Source of the DNA: Tepidanaerobacter syntrophicus
GTDB lineage: Bacteria > Bacillota > Thermosediminibacteria > Thermosediminibacterales > Tepidanaerobacteraceae
DNA: 64,000 nucleotides
Assembly (NCBI RefSeq): GCF_001485475.2
Contig: NZ_DF977003.1
Coordinates: 248,001 to 312,000 of the forward strand
Direction of reading: 5' to 3'
Each line of letters opens with the position of its first letter. The first letter of the stretch is position 1. Positions 8,934 through 18,225 of the stretch are shown one piece after another. Made by a program: the position numbers and the translations under genes. The notes under the pieces are model-generated. The model did no database searches and was not told the DNA's origin. It worked only from the letters and a program-made list of their open reading frames with translations.

Positions 8934-9533
8934 GTGAAAAACGATCCTGTTGTTATTAAGGGAACAAAAGAAGGCATCAGTATAATACTTGATGACAGTT
9001 TGGAATTTGATGATTTACAAAAAGCGCTTTACGAAAAACTCAAAAACAGCCGCAATTTTTTTTCTGGAGGAAATGTGCGAATACAAGCAAAAAATCGGAA
9101 TTTATCAAATGAGGAGTATGAAAAATTGCAAAAATTGTTTACAGATTTTGGAATGAATTTACAAGAAGCCAGCTCTCCTAAGACCATGATATTTCCAAAA
9201 CCGAATAAAAGCAGGGTTCTTCTGCTAAAAAAGACCATACGCTCAGGGCAAAAAATTGCTTATAACGGGAGTGTGGTTATTTTAGGGGATGCAAACCCCG
9301 GCAGCGAAATTATTGCAGCAGGCGATATTCTAGTTATGGGCACTCTTCGCGGTATGGCTCATGCCGGCGCTGATGGAGATAGCAGCGCTGTTGTAACGGC
9401 TTTTCGACTAAAACCGACTCAACTGAGAATAGCAGGTGTTATCGCAAGACCTCCGGAAGAACGGGAAGACGGACCTTTGTTTCCTGAAATAGCACGCTTG
9501 AAGAATAATGTTATAGTGATAGAACCGCTGTGA
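8934..9533 (+). CDS. minC: Septum site-determining protein MinC
   Basis: 199 aa. The N-terminal domain precedes a C-terminal beta-helix domain (GSVVILGDANPGSEIIAAGDILVMGTLRG in part), which inhibits FtsZ assembly and binds MinD. The GTG at 8934 is chosen because GGAGGG at 8922-8927 sits 6 bp before it; the longer frame from 8859 has no ribosome site and adds 25 atypical residues. It heads minCDE. Confidence 0.93.
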   Translation: MKNDPVVIKGTKEGISIILDDSLEFDDLQKALYEKLKNSRNFFSGGNVRIQAKNRNLSNEEYEKLQKLFTDFGMNLQEASSPKTMIFPKPNKSRVLLLKKTIRSGQKIAYNGSVVILGDANPGSEIIAAGDILVMGTLRGMAHAGADGDSSAVVTAFRLKPTQLRIAGVIARPPEEREDGPLFPEIARLKNNVIVIEPL

Positions 9534-9558
9534 TTTTAAATAAATGGGAGGGGCATTA

Positions 9559-10371
9559 ATGGGAGAAGTAATAGTTATTACATCTGGAAAAGGCGGTGTA
9601 GGGAAAACCACAACAACCGCAAATTTAGGAACCGGCTTTGCACTGTACAAACAAAAACGAGTTGTGATGTTGGATGCCGATATAGGCTTGAGAAATCTCG
9701 ATGTAGTCATGGGTTTGGAAAATCGCATAGTATACGATCTTGTTGATGCAGCAAATGGAATATGCCGCACAAAACAAGCATTAATAAAAGATAAACGCTT
9801 TGAAAACCTTTATCTTCTTCCCGCAGCGCAGACAAAAGACAAAACAGCAGTAAGCCCTGATCAAATGAAGAAAATATGTGAAGAGCTGAAAGAAGATTTT
9901 GATTATGTATTAATTGATTGTCCTGCCGGAATTGAACAAGGTTTTAAAAATGCAATTGCAGGCGCAGACAGAGCAATAATTGTTACAACTCCTGAGGTTT
10001 CTGCCGTAAGAGATGCCGACAGAATAGTAGGTTTGCTGGAAGCAGCAGGCTTTGAAGAGCCAAAACTTATAATAAATCGCTTAAGACCTGATATGATAAA
10101 ACGCGGCGATATGATGGACGTGGACGACATGATAGATGTTCTAGCCATCGATTTACTTGGAGTTGTGCCTGAAGATGAAAAGATAGTAATTTCCACTAAT
10201 AAAGGCGAACCTGCAGTGGCCGATGAGACATCTAAGGCAGGGCAGGCCTATAGAAATATAGTTCGACGCCTTGAAGGCGAAGATGTGCCGCTAATTACTG
10301 AAGAAAAAACCGAAGCAGGATTTTTAGAAAAACTAAGGCAATTTTTTGGCTTAAAGGCTCACACAAAATAA
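9559..10371 (+). CDS. minD: Septum site-determining ATPase MinD
   Basis: 270 aa. Deviant Walker A GKGGVGKTT at residues 10-18 and the C-terminal amphipathic helix (FLEKLRQFFGLK) that binds membrane. MinD recruits MinC and is released by MinE. The ATG at 9559 has GGGAGGGG 7 bp upstream; the ATG at 9544 precedes that site and would add five residues, so it is unlikely. Confidence 0.96.
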   Translation: MGEVIVITSGKGGVGKTTTTANLGTGFALYKQKRVVMLDADIGLRNLDVVMGLENRIVYDLVDAANGICRTKQALIKDKRFENLYLLPAAQTKDKTAVSPDQMKKICEELKEDFDYVLIDCPAGIEQGFKNAIAGADRAIIVTTPEVSAVRDADRIVGLLEAAGFEEPKLIINRLRPDMIKRGDMMDVDDMIDVLAIDLLGVVPEDEKIVISTNKGEPAVADETSKAGQAYRNIVRRLEGEDVPLITEEKTEAGFLEKLRQFFGLKAHTK

Positions 10372-10388
10372 GAGAGGGTGAGTTTTTG

Positions 10389-10670
10389 ATGGATTTTTTC
10401 AAATTTTTCAAGAAAACCAGTAGTTCAAGTAAAGATATTGCGAAAGAGCGATTGCAATTGATATTAGTCCATGATCGCGCTAATGCCTCCCCAGAATTTC
10501 TTGAAATGATAAAAGGGCAACTCGTAGATATGATCTCAAACTATATGGAAATTGACAAAGAAGGCATAGAAATTAAACTTACAAGCATGGAAAGTGAAGA
10601 TAATGTGGAAGTTCCGGCTCTGGTTGCAAATATTCCCATAAAAAAAGTGAAACACTCATCCAAGTTCTAA
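10389..10670 (+). CDS. minE: Cell division topological specificity factor MinE
   Basis: 93 aa. Starts with a membrane-binding DFFKFFKK segment, then the anti-MinCD helix or strand (ERLQLILVHDRA) and the C-terminal topological domain. A GAGGGTGAG site precedes the ATG at 10389; a TTG immediately before it is an alternative. MinE gives pole-to-pole oscillation, so this organism has the oscillating Min system and not only DivIVA-type positioning. Confidence 0.94.
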   Translation: MDFFKFFKKTSSSSKDIAKERLQLILVHDRANASPEFLEMIKGQLVDMISNYMEIDKEGIEIKLTSMESEDNVEVPALVANIPIKKVKHSSKF

Positions 10671-10684
10671 AGGAGGAAGTTTTT

Positions 10685-12448
10685 TTGAACGAGGAAAGAC
10701 AGGAAGTTTTTGCCTTAGACATCGGCACAAGAACCATAGTTGGATTAGTTATGGAATGCCAAGGTAAAACATATAGTATTCTTGCAAATAAGGTTATTGA
10801 ACATGAGAGCCGTGCGATGTATGACGGCAGAATCCATGACGTGGAAGCTGTATCAAGAAGCGTAAATATAGTAAAGAGCCAGCTGGAAAAAACTCTAAAC
10901 AGAAAATTAGAAAAAGCCGCGGTGGCAGCAGCCGGAAGAGCGCTATACACAGTAGAAGCAGCTGCTGAAAGAAAAATTTCGCCTTTTATAGAGATAACAG
11001 ATAGAGATATTCGCAGCTTAGAGACTGAGGCTTTGTCCAAAGCCATTAAGCTTATAGGAGAAAAAGCAGGCAATTTGGGAAGCTTAGATAATTGCTATTG
11101 CGTTGGATTTAGTCCGATAAAATGGTATTTGGAAGATGAACCGCTGGACAGTTTATTAGGACAAAAGGGAAAAAGTATGTCAGTTAAAATTGTAGCTACT
11201 TTTCTTCCTCGTGCTGTTGTTGAAAGTATTCTTACTGTTTTGAGCAAATGTAAGTTAGGGTTGGAAAGTTTGACTTTAGAGCCTATTGCGGCAGGCGACG
11301 TGGTTATACTGCCGGGAATGAGAAAATTGAATGTGGCTCTTGTTGATATTGGAGCGGGAACTTCGGATATTGCTATATCAAGAGATGGAAGTATATTTGC
11401 CTATGGAATGGTTCCGATGGCGGGAGACGAAATTACCGAAAGAATTTGTGAGGAGTTTTTGCTCAGTTTCGAAGAAGGGGAAAGAGTAAAGCGCGAATTA
11501 TCAAAGCATGGAAAAGTAAAATTTCAAGATATCTTAGGTAGCAAAAAAGAGATCGATTGTGATAAAATAATTGAGGCTGTTAGGCCTACAATAAACGAAA
11601 TTTCATCAAATATTGCACGCAAAATTTTTGAACTTAATGGTAGAGCTCCTGCTGCAGTCCTACTTGTAGGAGGCGGAAGCCTTATGCCCGGATTGTGCGA
11701 AGCAATTGCAGCAAATTTAGAAATTCCAAAAGAAAGAGTCGGTATTAAGGGTCGTGAAAGCCTGACAAATATTTCAGGAGGAGAGGATTTAACAGGACCT
11801 TTTTCAATAACGCCCATAGGTATTGCAGTAAACTCAATTAAGGGAGCGCACTTAGCCTCTTATAAGGTTTATGTGGATGACCAACCTGTAAATATCCTTG
11901 CACAAAATAACCCTACAGTTCTAAATGCGCTATTGTATGCAGGAAAATCATCGGCGGAAATTTTTGGGCGGCCTGGCATGGCAAAAACTTTTAAACTAAA
12001 TGGCAAATTAAAAATAATAAAGGGGAAAATGGCAGAACCGGCATCTGTTACTATAAACGGGAAATCAGTAAATTTAAACGAGCCTGTCTATGATGGCGCC
12101 GTAATAAATTTCATGCCGGCAAAAGACGGGATTAGTACAAATGCAAAAATTAGAGAATATATTTCAGAAGAAGATAAACTGAGATTGAAAATAAATGGAA
12201 GAGATTTTACGATAGATCCGATCATAAAAAACGGTGACACTATAATGAAACCGGAAGATGATATCCCTGATGAAGCGTCGATAACGGTTGAAAAAAGAAA
12301 ACTAATTTTAAGCGACATTTTTAACCTTATATCCTTTAAACCTGAAGGCATTTCAGGGCGGCTAATTATTAAAATCAACGGTATTGATGCAGGATTTGCA
12401 GACCCAATACAAGATCAAGATGAGATTGAAATTTACTGGGAACCATAG
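10685..12448 (+). CDS. Large FtsA-like actin-fold protein with C-terminal beta-repeat extension
   Basis: 587 aa, clearly longer than typical FtsA (about 410-430). Residues 1-390 carry the actin fold: phosphate-1 ALDIGTRTIVG, SHS2-like insert, phosphate-2 LVDIGAGTSDIA and adenosine motif LVGGGSLMPG. From about residue 393 it has three or four related units with the pattern V-x-(I/V)-N-G ... G-(D/A)-x-I (near 393, 455, 501 and 562), which look like small ubiquitin-like or SLBB-like beta folds. No FtsA-type amphipathic tail ends the protein. Its place between minE and rodA suggests a cell-shape or division role; it may differ from the true FtsA. TTG start with AAAGGAGG upstream. Confidence 0.8.
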   Translation: MNEERQEVFALDIGTRTIVGLVMECQGKTYSILANKVIEHESRAMYDGRIHDVEAVSRSVNIVKSQLEKTLNRKLEKAAVAAAGRALYTVEAAAERKISPFIEITDRDIRSLETEALSKAIKLIGEKAGNLGSLDNCYCVGFSPIKWYLEDEPLDSLLGQKGKSMSVKIVATFLPRAVVESILTVLSKCKLGLESLTLEPIAAGDVVILPGMRKLNVALVDIGAGTSDIAISRDGSIFAYGMVPMAGDEITERICEEFLLSFEEGERVKRELSKHGKVKFQDILGSKKEIDCDKIIEAVRPTINEISSNIARKIFELNGRAPAAVLLVGGGSLMPGLCEAIAANLEIPKERVGIKGRESLTNISGGEDLTGPFSITPIGIAVNSIKGAHLASYKVYVDDQPVNILAQNNPTVLNALLYAGKSSAEIFGRPGMAKTFKLNGKLKIIKGKMAEPASVTINGKSVNLNEPVYDGAVINFMPAKDGISTNAKIREYISEEDKLRLKINGRDFTIDPIIKNGDTIMKPEDDIPDEASITVEKRKLILSDIFNLISFKPEGISGRLIIKINGIDAGFADPIQDQDEIEIYWEP

Positions 12449-12512
12449 CAAATCTTGCTGAGAAGTTTACTAATTAACTCAATAGCGGAGGGGTTTGGAG
12501 GATAGTAAATTC

Positions 12513-13607
12513 ATGGATAAGAAATTATTAAAAAATGTAGAATATCCTATTTTGATTGCTATAATATTACTTACAATATTAAGCGTAACAATGATAAGCA
12601 GCGCAACAAATGCTACAACCAGCGGAAATTTCTATACTACCAGAATGCAGATAATCTGGTTTTGCGTCGGTGCTATTTTGATGCTGGCCGTCATTTCAAT
12701 AGATTATCATTCCTTTTCGGGTTGGTATAAAATAATTTATTCAGCAAACATTTTTTCATTACTTTTGGTTCTTCTAGCAGGAGAAAAAGGGGGAGGCGCG
12801 CAGCGCTGGCTTGATATAGGTCCTTTTACGCTGCAGCCTTCTGAGTTTGCAAAACTAGCCGTGGTTATTACTCTGGCCAGTCACTTAGAAAAAAAGAAAT
12901 CATTAAACACACCAAAGGACTTAGTTTCCGTGATTTTGCATATTGCGCCTATCATGCTGCTTATAGCGAAACAGCCAGATTTGGGCACATCCTTGGTTCT
13001 TGCAGCTATAAGCTTTGGCATGACCTTTGCTGCAGGCTTGAGCTACAAACTTCTAGGCGAGGTTATTTGCTGTGGATTATTGGGCCTGCCGATATTTTGG
13101 CATTTCTTAAAAGAATATCAGAAAGATCGTATCCTTATTTTTTTTAACCCTTATCTAGATCCGTTGGGGCGTGGTTATCATGTTATTCAGTCAAAAATCG
13201 CAATAGGGTCAGGCAAGATATTTGGCAAGGGTCTTTACAAAGGCACTCAAAATCAGCTTAACTTTCTTCCTGTAAAGCATACAGATTTTATCTTTGCAGT
13301 TTTAGGAGAAGAGCTTGGCTTTATAGGTGGAGTGACCTTGCTTCTACTTTATTTTGTCCTTATCTACTATTCTCTAAGGGTAGCATTTAAGGCAAGAGAC
13401 CTTTTGGGAACATATATGGTTGTAGGAATAGTTTCAATGTGGCTATTTCAAATTTTGGTAAATATGGGCATGAACATGGGTATAATGCCAGTAACCGGCA
13501 TACCTCTGCCCTTTATGAGCTATGGCGGAAGCTCATTTTTAATGAATATGATGGCAGCAGGAGTAGTTATTAATGTAGGAATGCGACGGCAGAAAATTTT
13601 ATTTTAA
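12513..13607 (+). CDS. rodA: Peptidoglycan glycosyltransferase RodA (SEDS family)
   Basis: About 364 aa with around ten membrane segments. SEDS landmarks are present, including QPDLGTSLVL and PLPFMSYGGSS near the C-terminus. It polymerises glycan strands with PBP2 (6759). The start is set at ATG 12513 because TTTGGAGGA lies 11 bp upstream; a TTG at 12495 would add six residues but its ribosome site is too close. Confidence 0.94.
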   Translation: MDKKLLKNVEYPILIAIILLTILSVTMISSATNATTSGNFYTTRMQIIWFCVGAILMLAVISIDYHSFSGWYKIIYSANIFSLLLVLLAGEKGGGAQRWLDIGPFTLQPSEFAKLAVVITLASHLEKKKSLNTPKDLVSVILHIAPIMLLIAKQPDLGTSLVLAAISFGMTFAAGLSYKLLGEVICCGLLGLPIFWHFLKEYQKDRILIFFNPYLDPLGRGYHVIQSKIAIGSGKIFGKGLYKGTQNQLNFLPVKHTDFIFAVLGEELGFIGGVTLLLLYFVLIYYSLRVAFKARDLLGTYMVVGIVSMWLFQILVNMGMNMGIMPVTGIPLPFMSYGGSSFLMNMMAAGVVINVGMRRQKILF

Positions 13608-13611
13608 ATTT

Positions 13612-13640
13612 AAAGATAGTTTGCGTAAAACTATCTTTAT
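13612..13640 (+). terminator. Stem-loop between rodA and the radical SAM gene
   Basis: An 11-bp perfect inverted repeat (13612-13622 and 13628-13638) with a GCGTA loop and a short AT tail (ATTAAAC). It may act as a weak or partial terminator ending the shape and division unit. The T tract is short, so it could instead stabilise the mRNA end. Confidence 0.5.
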
Positions 13641-13660
13641 TAAACTTGGGAGGAAAAAAT

Positions 13661-15517
13661 TTGACTTTAGATAGACTATTGGAAAAGATTTTGCCTAAAG
13701 TTTCAAAACCTGCAAGATATACCGGAAATGAATACAATAGCATATTAAAACGTAAAGAGGATATAGATGTCCACGTTGCGCTGGCATTTCCTGATATATA
13801 TGAAGTTGGTATGTCTCATTTAGGCATTAAGATTTTATATCACTTGTTAAACGAAGACTCGACTATTTATGCAGAAAGAGTTTTTGCGCCATGGGTTGAT
13901 TTTGAAAAATTGATGCGAGAATATGATATACCGCTCTTTAGCCTTGAAACTAAAACTCCTATTAAAGATTTTGATTTTCTTGGCTTTACTCTTCAATACG
14001 AAATGAGTTATACAAACATAATAAACATGTTAGAACTTGCAAGAATCCCTATATTCTCAAGCGAGCGGTGCGATAAAGATCCTCTAGTAATTGCAGGCGG
14101 GCCCTGTGCATATAATCCGGAGCCTCTAGGCGATATTATAGACTTTTTTGTAATAGGCGAAGCTGAAGAAGCTATAGTGGAAATTATGGATTTGTACAAG
14201 ATATTTAAAGCAAACGGCAGGCCAAGAAGAGACTTTTTAACAGAAGTAGCTAAAATCAAAGGTTTATACGTTCCTTCGTTGTATAACGTGACATACAATG
14301 AAAACGGGACGCTTCGAAGCATTTTGCCAAAATCTAATGAGTTTCCGGCCAAAATAGAAAAGCGGCTTATCGCAAACCTCAATGAAGCCTACTATCCGAC
14401 GGATTTTATAGTTCCATATATTAATATTGTCCATGATAGAGCTCCTCTTGAAATTTTTCGCGGGTGTTCCCATGGATGCCGCTTTTGCCAGGCTGGCATG
14501 ATTTATAGACCTGTAAGAGAAAAATCTGCCGATATTTTAGAAAAAATGGCCAAAGATATTATAGCCTCCACCGGCTATGGAGAACTTTCCCTTACATCCC
14601 TTAGCACCAGTGATTATTCGCAGCTTAAACAGCTGACTGAATCTTTAACCGAAAAATTTCGTGAAAGTAAAGTGGGATTGTCACTGCCATCTCTTAGAAT
14701 TGATGCATTCTCTTTAGAACTTGCTAAAAAAGTGCAGGAAATTAGGAAATCAGGCCTTACTTTTGCGCCTGAAGCCGGCACTCAAAGACTTCGAGACATT
14801 ATAAATAAGGGCGTTACGGAAGATGATCTTCTAAAATCGGCTCATGACGCTTTTTTATCAGGGTGGAATACAGTTAAACTATACTTTATGATAGGACTTC
14901 CAGGGGAGACTTTAGAAGATATAAAAGGAATAGCGGAGCTTGCCAACAAAGTTGTTGATGTCTATAGAAAAATACACGGAAATACAAAAGGACTCAGAGT
15001 AAATGTAAGCACATCAACTTTTGTACCAAAACCTTTTACGCCCTTTCAGTGGCATCCTCAAATAACGCTTGAAGAAATTGACGAGCGGCAAAGATTATTA
15101 AAGAGTTTGTTTAGAAAGAACAAAAATATATCCTACAATTGGCATGAAGGGAAACTAAGTTTTTTAGAAGCTGTTTTTTCAAGAGGTGATCGAAAACTAG
15201 GCAAGGTTCTAAAAGCCGCTCACGACAATGGGTGCAAGTTTGACGGTTGGAATGACATATTTTCTTTTGAAAAATGGGTTTCAGCATTTAATGAATCAGG
15301 CATAGATCCTAACTTTTATGCATATCGTTACAGAGAGAAAGATGAGATATTTCCGTGGGATATAATAGATATAGGCATTAATAAAAGATTTTTGCAAAAA
15401 GAACTTGAGAAATCAGAAAAAGGCGAAACGACTCCTGATTGTAGAATTCGTTGTAGTGGCTGCGGCGTAAACAGGCTTGAGGCAGGTGATTACTGTGAAA
15501 ATAAGATTGAAATTTGA
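13661..15517 (+). CDS. TIGR03960-type B12-binding radical SAM protein
   Basis: 618 aa. An N-terminal cobalamin-binding-like region is followed by the radical SAM motif CSHGCRFC (about residues 268-275) and a C-terminal CRIRCSGCG cysteine cluster. This family is regularly fused to or followed by the DUF2344 protein, as here, and sits upstream of rng and rplU in many Clostridia; its reaction is not established. TTG 13661 is the start (GGGAGG 7 bp upstream); the upstream TTG at 13646 overlaps that site. Confidence 0.88.
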   Translation: MTLDRLLEKILPKVSKPARYTGNEYNSILKRKEDIDVHVALAFPDIYEVGMSHLGIKILYHLLNEDSTIYAERVFAPWVDFEKLMREYDIPLFSLETKTPIKDFDFLGFTLQYEMSYTNIINMLELARIPIFSSERCDKDPLVIAGGPCAYNPEPLGDIIDFFVIGEAEEAIVEIMDLYKIFKANGRPRRDFLTEVAKIKGLYVPSLYNVTYNENGTLRSILPKSNEFPAKIEKRLIANLNEAYYPTDFIVPYINIVHDRAPLEIFRGCSHGCRFCQAGMIYRPVREKSADILEKMAKDIIASTGYGELSLTSLSTSDYSQLKQLTESLTEKFRESKVGLSLPSLRIDAFSLELAKKVQEIRKSGLTFAPEAGTQRLRDIINKGVTEDDLLKSAHDAFLSGWNTVKLYFMIGLPGETLEDIKGIAELANKVVDVYRKIHGNTKGLRVNVSTSTFVPKPFTPFQWHPQITLEEIDERQRLLKSLFRKNKNISYNWHEGKLSFLEAVFSRGDRKLGKVLKAAHDNGCKFDGWNDIFSFEKWVSAFNESGIDPNFYAYRYREKDEIFPWDIIDIGINKRFLQKELEKSEKGETTPDCRIRCSGCGVNRLEAGDYCENKIEI

Positions 15518-16169
15518 AAAGGGCCGTTCGGTAATGTTTATTTCTCATTTGGATGTAATAAGGGTTTTTGAGAGGGCCTTTAGGCGTGCTAATCTTCCCA
15601 TATCATACACCAAAGGCTTTAATCCAAGGCCCAAAATGACCTTTACTCCAGCTCTGCCAGTGGGCACTACCAGCTGCAGCGAATATATGGACTGTGAATT
15701 TGACGAGGAGATTTTACCAAGAGATGTTATGATTCGCCTAAATAATGTTTTACCCATCGGAATAAAAATCCTCGAGGCTGAAGTTGCCGATAACAAGCTG
15801 CCGCTTTCTTCTCTAAATGCTGCATCTTATGTAGTAAGCATCGAGGACGGAAGTAATAATGAAGCTAAATTAAGAAACGCAATTAAAGAAGTTGAAAACA
15901 GTAAAGAAATATTTATTGAAAAACAGTCAAAATCCGGTGCAAAGCAAGTGAACATCATTCCCTTGATATATAGCATTGAAGTTCTTGAAAGCAACAGTGA
16001 AGGAATAAAAATTCTTATGAAGCTCTCGATTGGCCAAGAGGGCAGCATTTCCCCTTCAGTAATAATATCTGTGCTAGAAAGGATTGCAGGCTTCGAATTT
16101 GAAATAAATTATATCTTTCGCAGAGAAATTTATTATTTTGATGGAAATAAAAAAATCTTTCCTATTTGA
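15495..16169 (+). CDS. TIGR03936 / DUF2344 radical SAM-associated protein
   Basis: About 224 aa. The start region (KIRLKFEKG, SHLDVIRVFERAFRRA) and the GFNPRPKMTFTPALP block are hallmarks of this partner family of TIGR03960 proteins. GTG 15495 is chosen for its spacing from AGGCAGG; the frame is open upstream to 15477. It overlaps the radical SAM gene by 23 bp, which implies coupled expression. The role is unknown; a tRNA or rRNA modification function is only a guess from context. Confidence 0.87.
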   Translation: MKIRLKFEKGRSVMFISHLDVIRVFERAFRRANLPISYTKGFNPRPKMTFTPALPVGTTSCSEYMDCEFDEEILPRDVMIRLNNVLPIGIKILEAEVADNKLPLSSLNAASYVVSIEDGSNNEAKLRNAIKEVENSKEIFIEKQSKSGAKQVNIIPLIYSIEVLESNSEGIKILMKLSIGQEGSISPSVIISVLERIAGFEFEINYIFRREIYYFDGNKKIFPI

Positions 16170-16207
16170 AAAGCTTGCCTAAGATAAGGTCAAGGAGATG
16201 AAAATTT

Positions 16208-17458
16208 ATGTCTAAGGAGATCTTGGCGGATGTTGCCTGCAATCGAACCCGAGTTGGACTTTTAGAGGATGGACATCTTGTAGAGTATTATATAGAAACC
16301 GGTGACATAGAGAAAAGCCGTGGGAATATCTATAAGGGAAGAGTTGCAAATGTACTTCCGGGTATGCAAGCAGCCTTTGTTGATATTGGTTTTGATAAAA
16401 ATGCATTTTTATATGTTTCGGATGTCAATTTTCACGAAGATGAATTTGATAGTTTTAAAAAAAGCCCGATAGAGGCAATGCTTAAAAAAGGGCAAGAAAT
16501 CCTTGTACAAGTTACAAAAGAAGCTGTAGGGACAAAAGGAGCGCGAGTTTCTACTAATATTAGCTTACCTGGCAGATATACGGTTTTGTTGCCTGGAATA
16601 AACTGCGTAGGCGTATCTAGAAAAATAGAGGATGAAAATGAGCGTCGGCGTCTAAGAGCTGCAGTAGAAGAGGTAAAGCCACATGAAATGGGAATAATTG
16701 CAAGAACCGCGGCAGAAAATAAAAACGAAGAAGAAATAAGAGCAGATGTAAAATATCTGGAAGTAATATGGAGCGAAATAGAAAAAAAGCAAAGAAATAT
16801 AGAAGCTCCCGCACTTATCTATAAAGATATGGATTTGCTTAGCCGAGTTGTCAGGGATATGTTTACCTTTGAAATAGACAAGTTCTATATTAATACACAA
16901 AAGGGATATGAAAAAGTTTGCAAGCTGTCATCTGCGATATCTTCAGAGCTAAAGGAGCGCATAATCTTTTACAAAGATTCTAGAGACATTTTTGAATGCT
17001 TCAATGCAACCAAAGAGATTGAAAAAGCTCTAGAAAGAAGAATCTGGTTAAAGTCTGGCGGATATATTATTATAGATTATACTGAAGCATTAGCTGCCAT
17101 TGATGTAAATACCGGAAAATTCGTAGGCCATACGAGTTTAGAGGACACTATATTTCAAACTAATTTAGAAGCAGCTAAGGAAATCGTGAAGCAATTAAGA
17201 TTGAGAGATATAGGCGGAATAATAATTATAGATTTTATTGACATGCAAGGCACCGATCATAAGGCAGCTGTTATAGATACCTTAAAAAATGAACTAAAAA
17301 AGGATAGAACAAAAACACAAGTTTTCGGAATTACAAATCTTGGGTTAGTTGAGATGACCAGAAAAAAAGTATGCAGGAGTTTGTACGAAGTTATGGAAGA
17401 AACTTGCCCTAAATGTCATGGTAAAGGTAGAATACAATTAAATTTCGTTGACAGATAA
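16208..17458 (+). CDS. rng: Ribonuclease E/G family endoribonuclease, short form
   Basis: 416 aa. The N-terminal S1 domain (GNIYKGRVANVLPGMQAAFVDIGF) is followed by the catalytic DNase I-like region with Asp299 (AIDVNTGKFVG) and Asp342 (IIIDFIDM), which match E. coli D303 and D346 in spacing. The zinc-link CPKCHGKGR is at 400-408. The protein ends 13 residues after Cys403, so the small C-terminal domain of E. coli RNase G (489 aa) is absent. RNase E/G enzymes process rRNA and decay mRNA from 5'-monophosphate ends. Placement before rplU is common. Confidence 0.9.
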   Translation: MSKEILADVACNRTRVGLLEDGHLVEYYIETGDIEKSRGNIYKGRVANVLPGMQAAFVDIGFDKNAFLYVSDVNFHEDEFDSFKKSPIEAMLKKGQEILVQVTKEAVGTKGARVSTNISLPGRYTVLLPGINCVGVSRKIEDENERRRLRAAVEEVKPHEMGIIARTAAENKNEEEIRADVKYLEVIWSEIEKKQRNIEAPALIYKDMDLLSRVVRDMFTFEIDKFYINTQKGYEKVCKLSSAISSELKERIIFYKDSRDIFECFNATKEIEKALERRIWLKSGGYIIIDYTEALAAIDVNTGKFVGHTSLEDTIFQTNLEAAKEIVKQLRLRDIGGIIIIDFIDMQGTDHKAAVIDTLKNELKKDRTKTQVFGITNLGLVEMTRKKVCRSLYEVMEETCPKCHGKGRIQLNFVDR

Positions 17459-17480
17459 GGTTTTCGTATGCTAAAATAGC

Positions 17481-17550
17481 CTAGGTGGTTGATATTCTTC
17501 CACCGCACGGGACGGGTTTTTAAAAAATTTACCTAGATTCCGGCGAGAAT
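17481..17550 (+). promoter_or_regulatory. Candidate ribosomal protein L21 leader
   Basis: The 109-bp gap before rplU holds a hairpin GGTGG (17484-17488) / CCACC (17500-17504) inside a longer pairing CTAGGT (17481-17486) / ACCTAG (17531-17536), followed by TTCCGGCGAGAATAAGGAGG. Position and layout fit the L21 leader of low-GC Gram-positives, thought to give feedback control by L21. I did not compare it with the covariance model. Confidence 0.6.
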
Positions 17551-17567
17551 AAGGAGGAGATGAATTT

Positions 17568-17879
17568 ATGTACGCAATTATTGAAACAGGCGGTAAACAG
17601 TATCAAGTTTCGGAAGGCGATGAAATTAGAGTAGAAAAACTTCCGGTAGAAGAAGGCGGGATTGTTGAAATAGACAAAGTATTAGCTGTTTCAGACGATG
17701 AAGGCCTGAAAGTCGGCAAACCCTGGATTGAAAACGCAAAGGTTACAGCTAAGGTTTTGCGCCATGGAAAGGGCGAAAAAATTATAGTGCTAAAGTACAA
17801 AGCTAAAAAGAACTACCGAAAAAGACAAGGTCACCGCCAGCCGTTTACTGAAATTTTAATCGAAAAAATAGAAAAATAA
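17568..17879 (+). CDS. rplU: 50S ribosomal protein L21
   Basis: 103 aa, the family's normal length. Begins [18 protein letters not shown] and ends in the typical [16 protein letters not shown] segment that contacts 23S rRNA. RBS AAGGAGGAG. First gene of rplU-prp-rpmA and preceded by a structured leader. Confidence 0.97.
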   Translation: MYAIIETGGKQYQVSEGDEIRVEKLPVEEGGIVEIDKVLAVSDDEGLKVGKPWIENAKVTAKVLRHGKGEKIIVLKYKAKKNYRKRQGHRQPFTEILIEKIEK

Positions 17880-17886
17880 CGCAGAA

Positions 17887-18222
17887 ATGATAAAGGTAAA
17901 AGTGCATGTCGATCCTTTTGGCGGCTATAGATTAATAGAAATATCCGGCCATGCGGGATACGATGAATATGGCAAAGATATAGTGTGCGCAGCGGTCTCG
18001 GCACTTGCGCAGACTATGGCCTTAGGCTTGGAAAAAGTGGTTGGTATCAAGGCAAAAATCAAAAAGAAAGATGGTTATTTTTTGCTGAAGATACCTAAAG
18101 ACTTGTCGGCTGAAAAAGCTGATAAGGTGAACATTATTATGGAAACATTTATTTTAGGCATAGAAGATATTTCAAAGTCATATCCTTCAAATATACAGGT
18201 AGATGTTATAGAGGAGGTGTAA
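17887..18222 (+). CDS. prp: Ribosomal-processing cysteine protease Prp
   Basis: 111 aa between the L21 and L27 genes. The catalytic pair is His22 (SGHAGY) and Cys34 (DIVCAAVSAL). Prp removes the N-terminal extension of L27 in bacteria that make the long form. The downstream L27 has that extension (NLQLF before AHKKGG), so enzyme and substrate are both present and adjacent. Confidence 0.93.
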   Translation: MIKVKVHVDPFGGYRLIEISGHAGYDEYGKDIVCAAVSALAQTMALGLEKVVGIKAKIKKKDGYFLLKIPKDLSAEKADKVNIIMETFILGIEDISKSYPSNIQVDVIEEV

Positions 18223-18225
18223 TTC

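Noticed and set aside
10579-11073. 164-residue minus-strand frame opposite minE and the FtsA-like gene
   Set aside because: Long only because of codon bias on the coding strand; the plus-strand genes are certain.
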